A stretch of DNA of 22,125 nt from an uncultured Clostridia bacterium. Lineage in GTDB: Bacteria > Bacillota > Clostridia > Christensenellales > UBA1242. Each line of letters begins with the position of its first letter. Position 1 is the stretch's first letter. The notes below the pieces were generated by a model. It saw nothing but the letters and a program-made list of their open reading frames with translations. It did not search any database and was not told the origin of the DNA. A program made the position numbers and the translations under genes. The stretch covers positions 1 through 22,125 of the forward strand of contig CAMOCH010000008.1 in assembly GCA_946610655.1 (NCBI GenBank), written 5' to 3'. Positions 20,364 through 22,125 of the stretch are shown here, one piece after another.

Positions 20364-22125
20364 ATGGCAAAATTAAAACTTTGGGTAAAAAATTTAATAA
20401 TATCATTAGTGCTTATGGTTGGGCTCGTTGGTGTTGGCGTTGGCATACATTTTATGGTTAAGCCAAAAGATAACAATGGTGGTTCAACTCCAGAAGTGGT
20501 GAGAGAACTTACAGAAGAGCAAAAGGCTTTTGCTTCTGACGTGCAGAATAATCCACAGAAGGATAGTGAGGTTGAACTCATTGATTGTTTTGTTGATGAA
20601 AACGGTGATGAGATTGATATAAATAACATTCAAGGTCAGTATGGTGACTACTTTGTTATTTTAAATGCCACAACTTTAGCTCCAGAGTTTTATGTTCTTG
20701 ACCAAACCTATGAAACAGTATCAATGACAGCTGATGAAACAATCACAACAATTGCTCTTAAAAAGATTGAATTTGAAGCAGATGTTTCTTATGCTCAAAT
20801 CGATACAATAATTTCAGAAAATGGTGCGCACTATGCCATAGTTAATACAAATGGCGAAAATGAAATGCTTGTTGACTATGCAACTGGCAAAAAAGTTATG
20901 GATATTGTTGTATCTGAATATGACCCAATGTTCTACAGCTTTGAAACACTTGCTGGTGCATTTTATGATGGCACACTTAGATGCATACATGAAAATTATT
21001 TTATTACAAAAACTTGTGAAATCCTTGGTGATCCAACACAAGAACAAATGGAAACAGGAGATTTTACATATACCGTTTCATATAAATTTTACAATCTTTC
21101 AAACTTAGAGAACAGCATATCATTTGGTTCTGAAGAAACAGCAGGGGAACTTTTAACTGCTGAATTTTATGAAGATTACACAACACTTGTTGGAACAAAA
21201 TACACATATGTTATTGAAAACGCTCTTACAAATGGAGATTTTAAAGAACTTTTGGACCCAATTGCAAACAACTGTGTGCTTACAGATGAAGATAACGCTG
21301 TGTATATTTTCAACTGCAACAGATATAGCGAAATGACATATCACACAGTTCAATTCTTCCCAAACAATTATTATTTGCTTGAAACAAAAACAGTTTTGAG
21401 AGAGACCGTAGATGAAGAAACTGACGAAGTAACATATAGTTTGCCAGAAAGTTTCACAAGAGAAATCTCAGCTCAATTTGAAGAAAAATTGCCATATAAC
21501 ACCAAGACTGTTGGCGTGTGCTATGATGCAATCAGCAGAGAAAATGGTGCTGTTGCTGAAAACTTTGATACATTTGGCAAAGTTGAAATAAAAGATAGCA
21601 ACATTGACGGATATATTTTTGTAACATTAGATGATAACAGTGTTGCAAGATACTATAATTACAATTTTGATGAGATGGTTTCATATAGTTATGTTTCTAT
21701 GGGCGAAATCATCTATCAAATTGGTGATTATTACGTTACAAGCAAGGGCTCTTCATATGTTATCAACGTATTTGGAGAAAGAACACAATTAATTACTGCT
21801 AGGGAAATATATTCAGATAACACTGCTTATAATATGATTTTAACAAAATCAACTTCTTCTGGCGCATACTATTTATACAATTTTGATAACCAAGCAGAAT
21901 ATGCTGATTATTGTTTTAATTTTGCAACACAAATTATGAATAACAAATTTATTGCATATACAGATGACTTTGAAGAGGGTGCTGGTTTTTATCTTATCAC
22001 TCTTGGTGATGGACAATTTTTTGCAGACCCAATATATAATTTTTATGCAACTGCCGAAAGCTTGTCGCTTATTTATCAATCAGTTGGTTACTATATTGAA
22101 CAAGACCCAGAAACAAATCTTTTCA
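20364..22125 (+). CDS. Large membrane-anchored extracellular protein, partial (3' end off window)
   Basis: The frame is open for 587 codons to the window end. The N-terminus has KLKLWVKN then a single membrane segment (about 10-32, ending GVGVGIHFMV) without a lipobox cysteine, so it is a signal-anchor. A low-complexity linker (NNGGSTPEV) follows, then an acidic, Tyr/Asn/Asp/Thr-rich region. This region contains recurring β-strand-like units of the type G-x-Y-x-V/I-x-L/N with a turn (for example GDYFVILN, GAHYAIVNTNGEN, GYIFVTLDDNS, GDYYVTSKGSS, GAYYLYNFDNQ and GFYLITLGDGQ). That suggests a β-propeller or β-solenoid facing outside. I do not recognise a family. AGGTGG lies 7 bases before the ATG. 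Codons ending in C are more common than in neighbouring genes. Confidence 0.75.
   Translation, partial: MAKLKLWVKNLIISLVLMVGLVGVGVGIHFMVKPKDNNGGSTPEVVRELTEEQKAFASDVQNNPQKDSEVELIDCFVDENGDEIDINNIQGQYGDYFVILNATTLAPEFYVLDQTYETVSMTADETITTIALKKIEFEADVSYAQIDTIISENGAHYAIVNTNGENEMLVDYATGKKVMDIVVSEYDPMFYSFETLAGAFYDGTLRCIHENYFITKTCEILGDPTQEQMETGDFTYTVSYKFYNLSNLENSISFGSEETAGELLTAEFYEDYTTLVGTKYTYVIENALTNGDFKELLDPIANNCVLTDEDNAVYIFNCNRYSEMTYHTVQFFPNNYYLLETKTVLRETVDEETDEVTYSLPESFTREISAQFEEKLPYNTKTVGVCYDAISRENGAVAENFDTFGKVEIKDSNIDGYIFVTLDDNSVARYYNYNFDEMVSYSYVSMGEIIYQIGDYYVTSKGSSYVINVFGERTQLITAREIYSDNTAYNMILTKSTSSGAYYLYNFDNQAEYADYCFNFATQIMNNKFIAYTDDFEEGAGFYLITLGDGQFFADPIYNFYATAESLSLIYQSVGYYIEQDPETNLF

Noticed and set aside
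1..22125. CRISPR array, tRNA, rRNA or insertion sequence
   Set aside because: No regular spaced repeats, cloverleaf-like sequences, rRNA segments or transposase motifs were seen by eye on either strand.

Overview
The window is AT-rich, low-GC Firmicutes-type DNA, most likely from an uncultured anaerobic clostridial bacterium. Evidence: strong AGGAGG ribosome sites, TTGACA/TATAAT promoters, many hairpin-plus-T-tract terminators, an Rnf-type operon, a minD-minE-spoIVFA-spoIVFB-rplU-prp-rpmA block in the same order as the Bacillus/Clostridium min-spoIVF-L21 region, and a dnaG-rpoD-trmK block. No rRNA, tRNA, CRISPR array or insertion sequence was recognised.

Layout. 1-980: two tandem half-size TauE/SafE membrane proteins, closed by a terminator. 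1021-5302: an Rnf-like operon in the order C-D-E-A-B, with no rnfG. 5461-6978: a Ppx/GppA-like protein with degraded active-site motifs. It converges through a shared terminator on 7018-8025 (minus), an MreB-like protein whose nucleotide-binding Asp residues are replaced. 8206-10752: minD, a divergent minE, a spoIVFA-like gene and a spoIVFB-type membrane protease. 10906-11954: promoter, structured L21 leader, rplU, prp and rpmA; L27 carries the N-terminal extension that Prp removes. 12006-13495 (minus): an unknown helical protein and an HExxH metallopeptidase-like protein. 13583-14422: an Ogg-type DNA glycosylase. 14542-14715: a 57-residue ribbon-helix-helix protein behind inverted repeats. 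14797-19154: dnaG, rpoD, trmK and a zinc-ribbon coiled-coil protein. 19215-20117: a YkvI-like transporter. 20364 to the window end: a large membrane-anchored, probably extracellular protein that runs off the edge.

The strongest candidate for something new is the Rnf-like operon. By eye, RnfD and RnfB keep their family motifs. RnfG is absent, both cysteines of RnfA and one of two in RnfE that hold the intramembrane iron-sulfur cluster are replaced, and the nucleotide/flavin loop of RnfC is altered. These losses fall on consecutive steps of the known electron path, so the complex may do different chemistry. A second theme is a set of genes with no ribosome site whose -10 box ends 5-6 bases before the ATG, suggesting leaderless transcripts. 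A third is two neighbouring actin-fold family proteins that both look catalytically dead.
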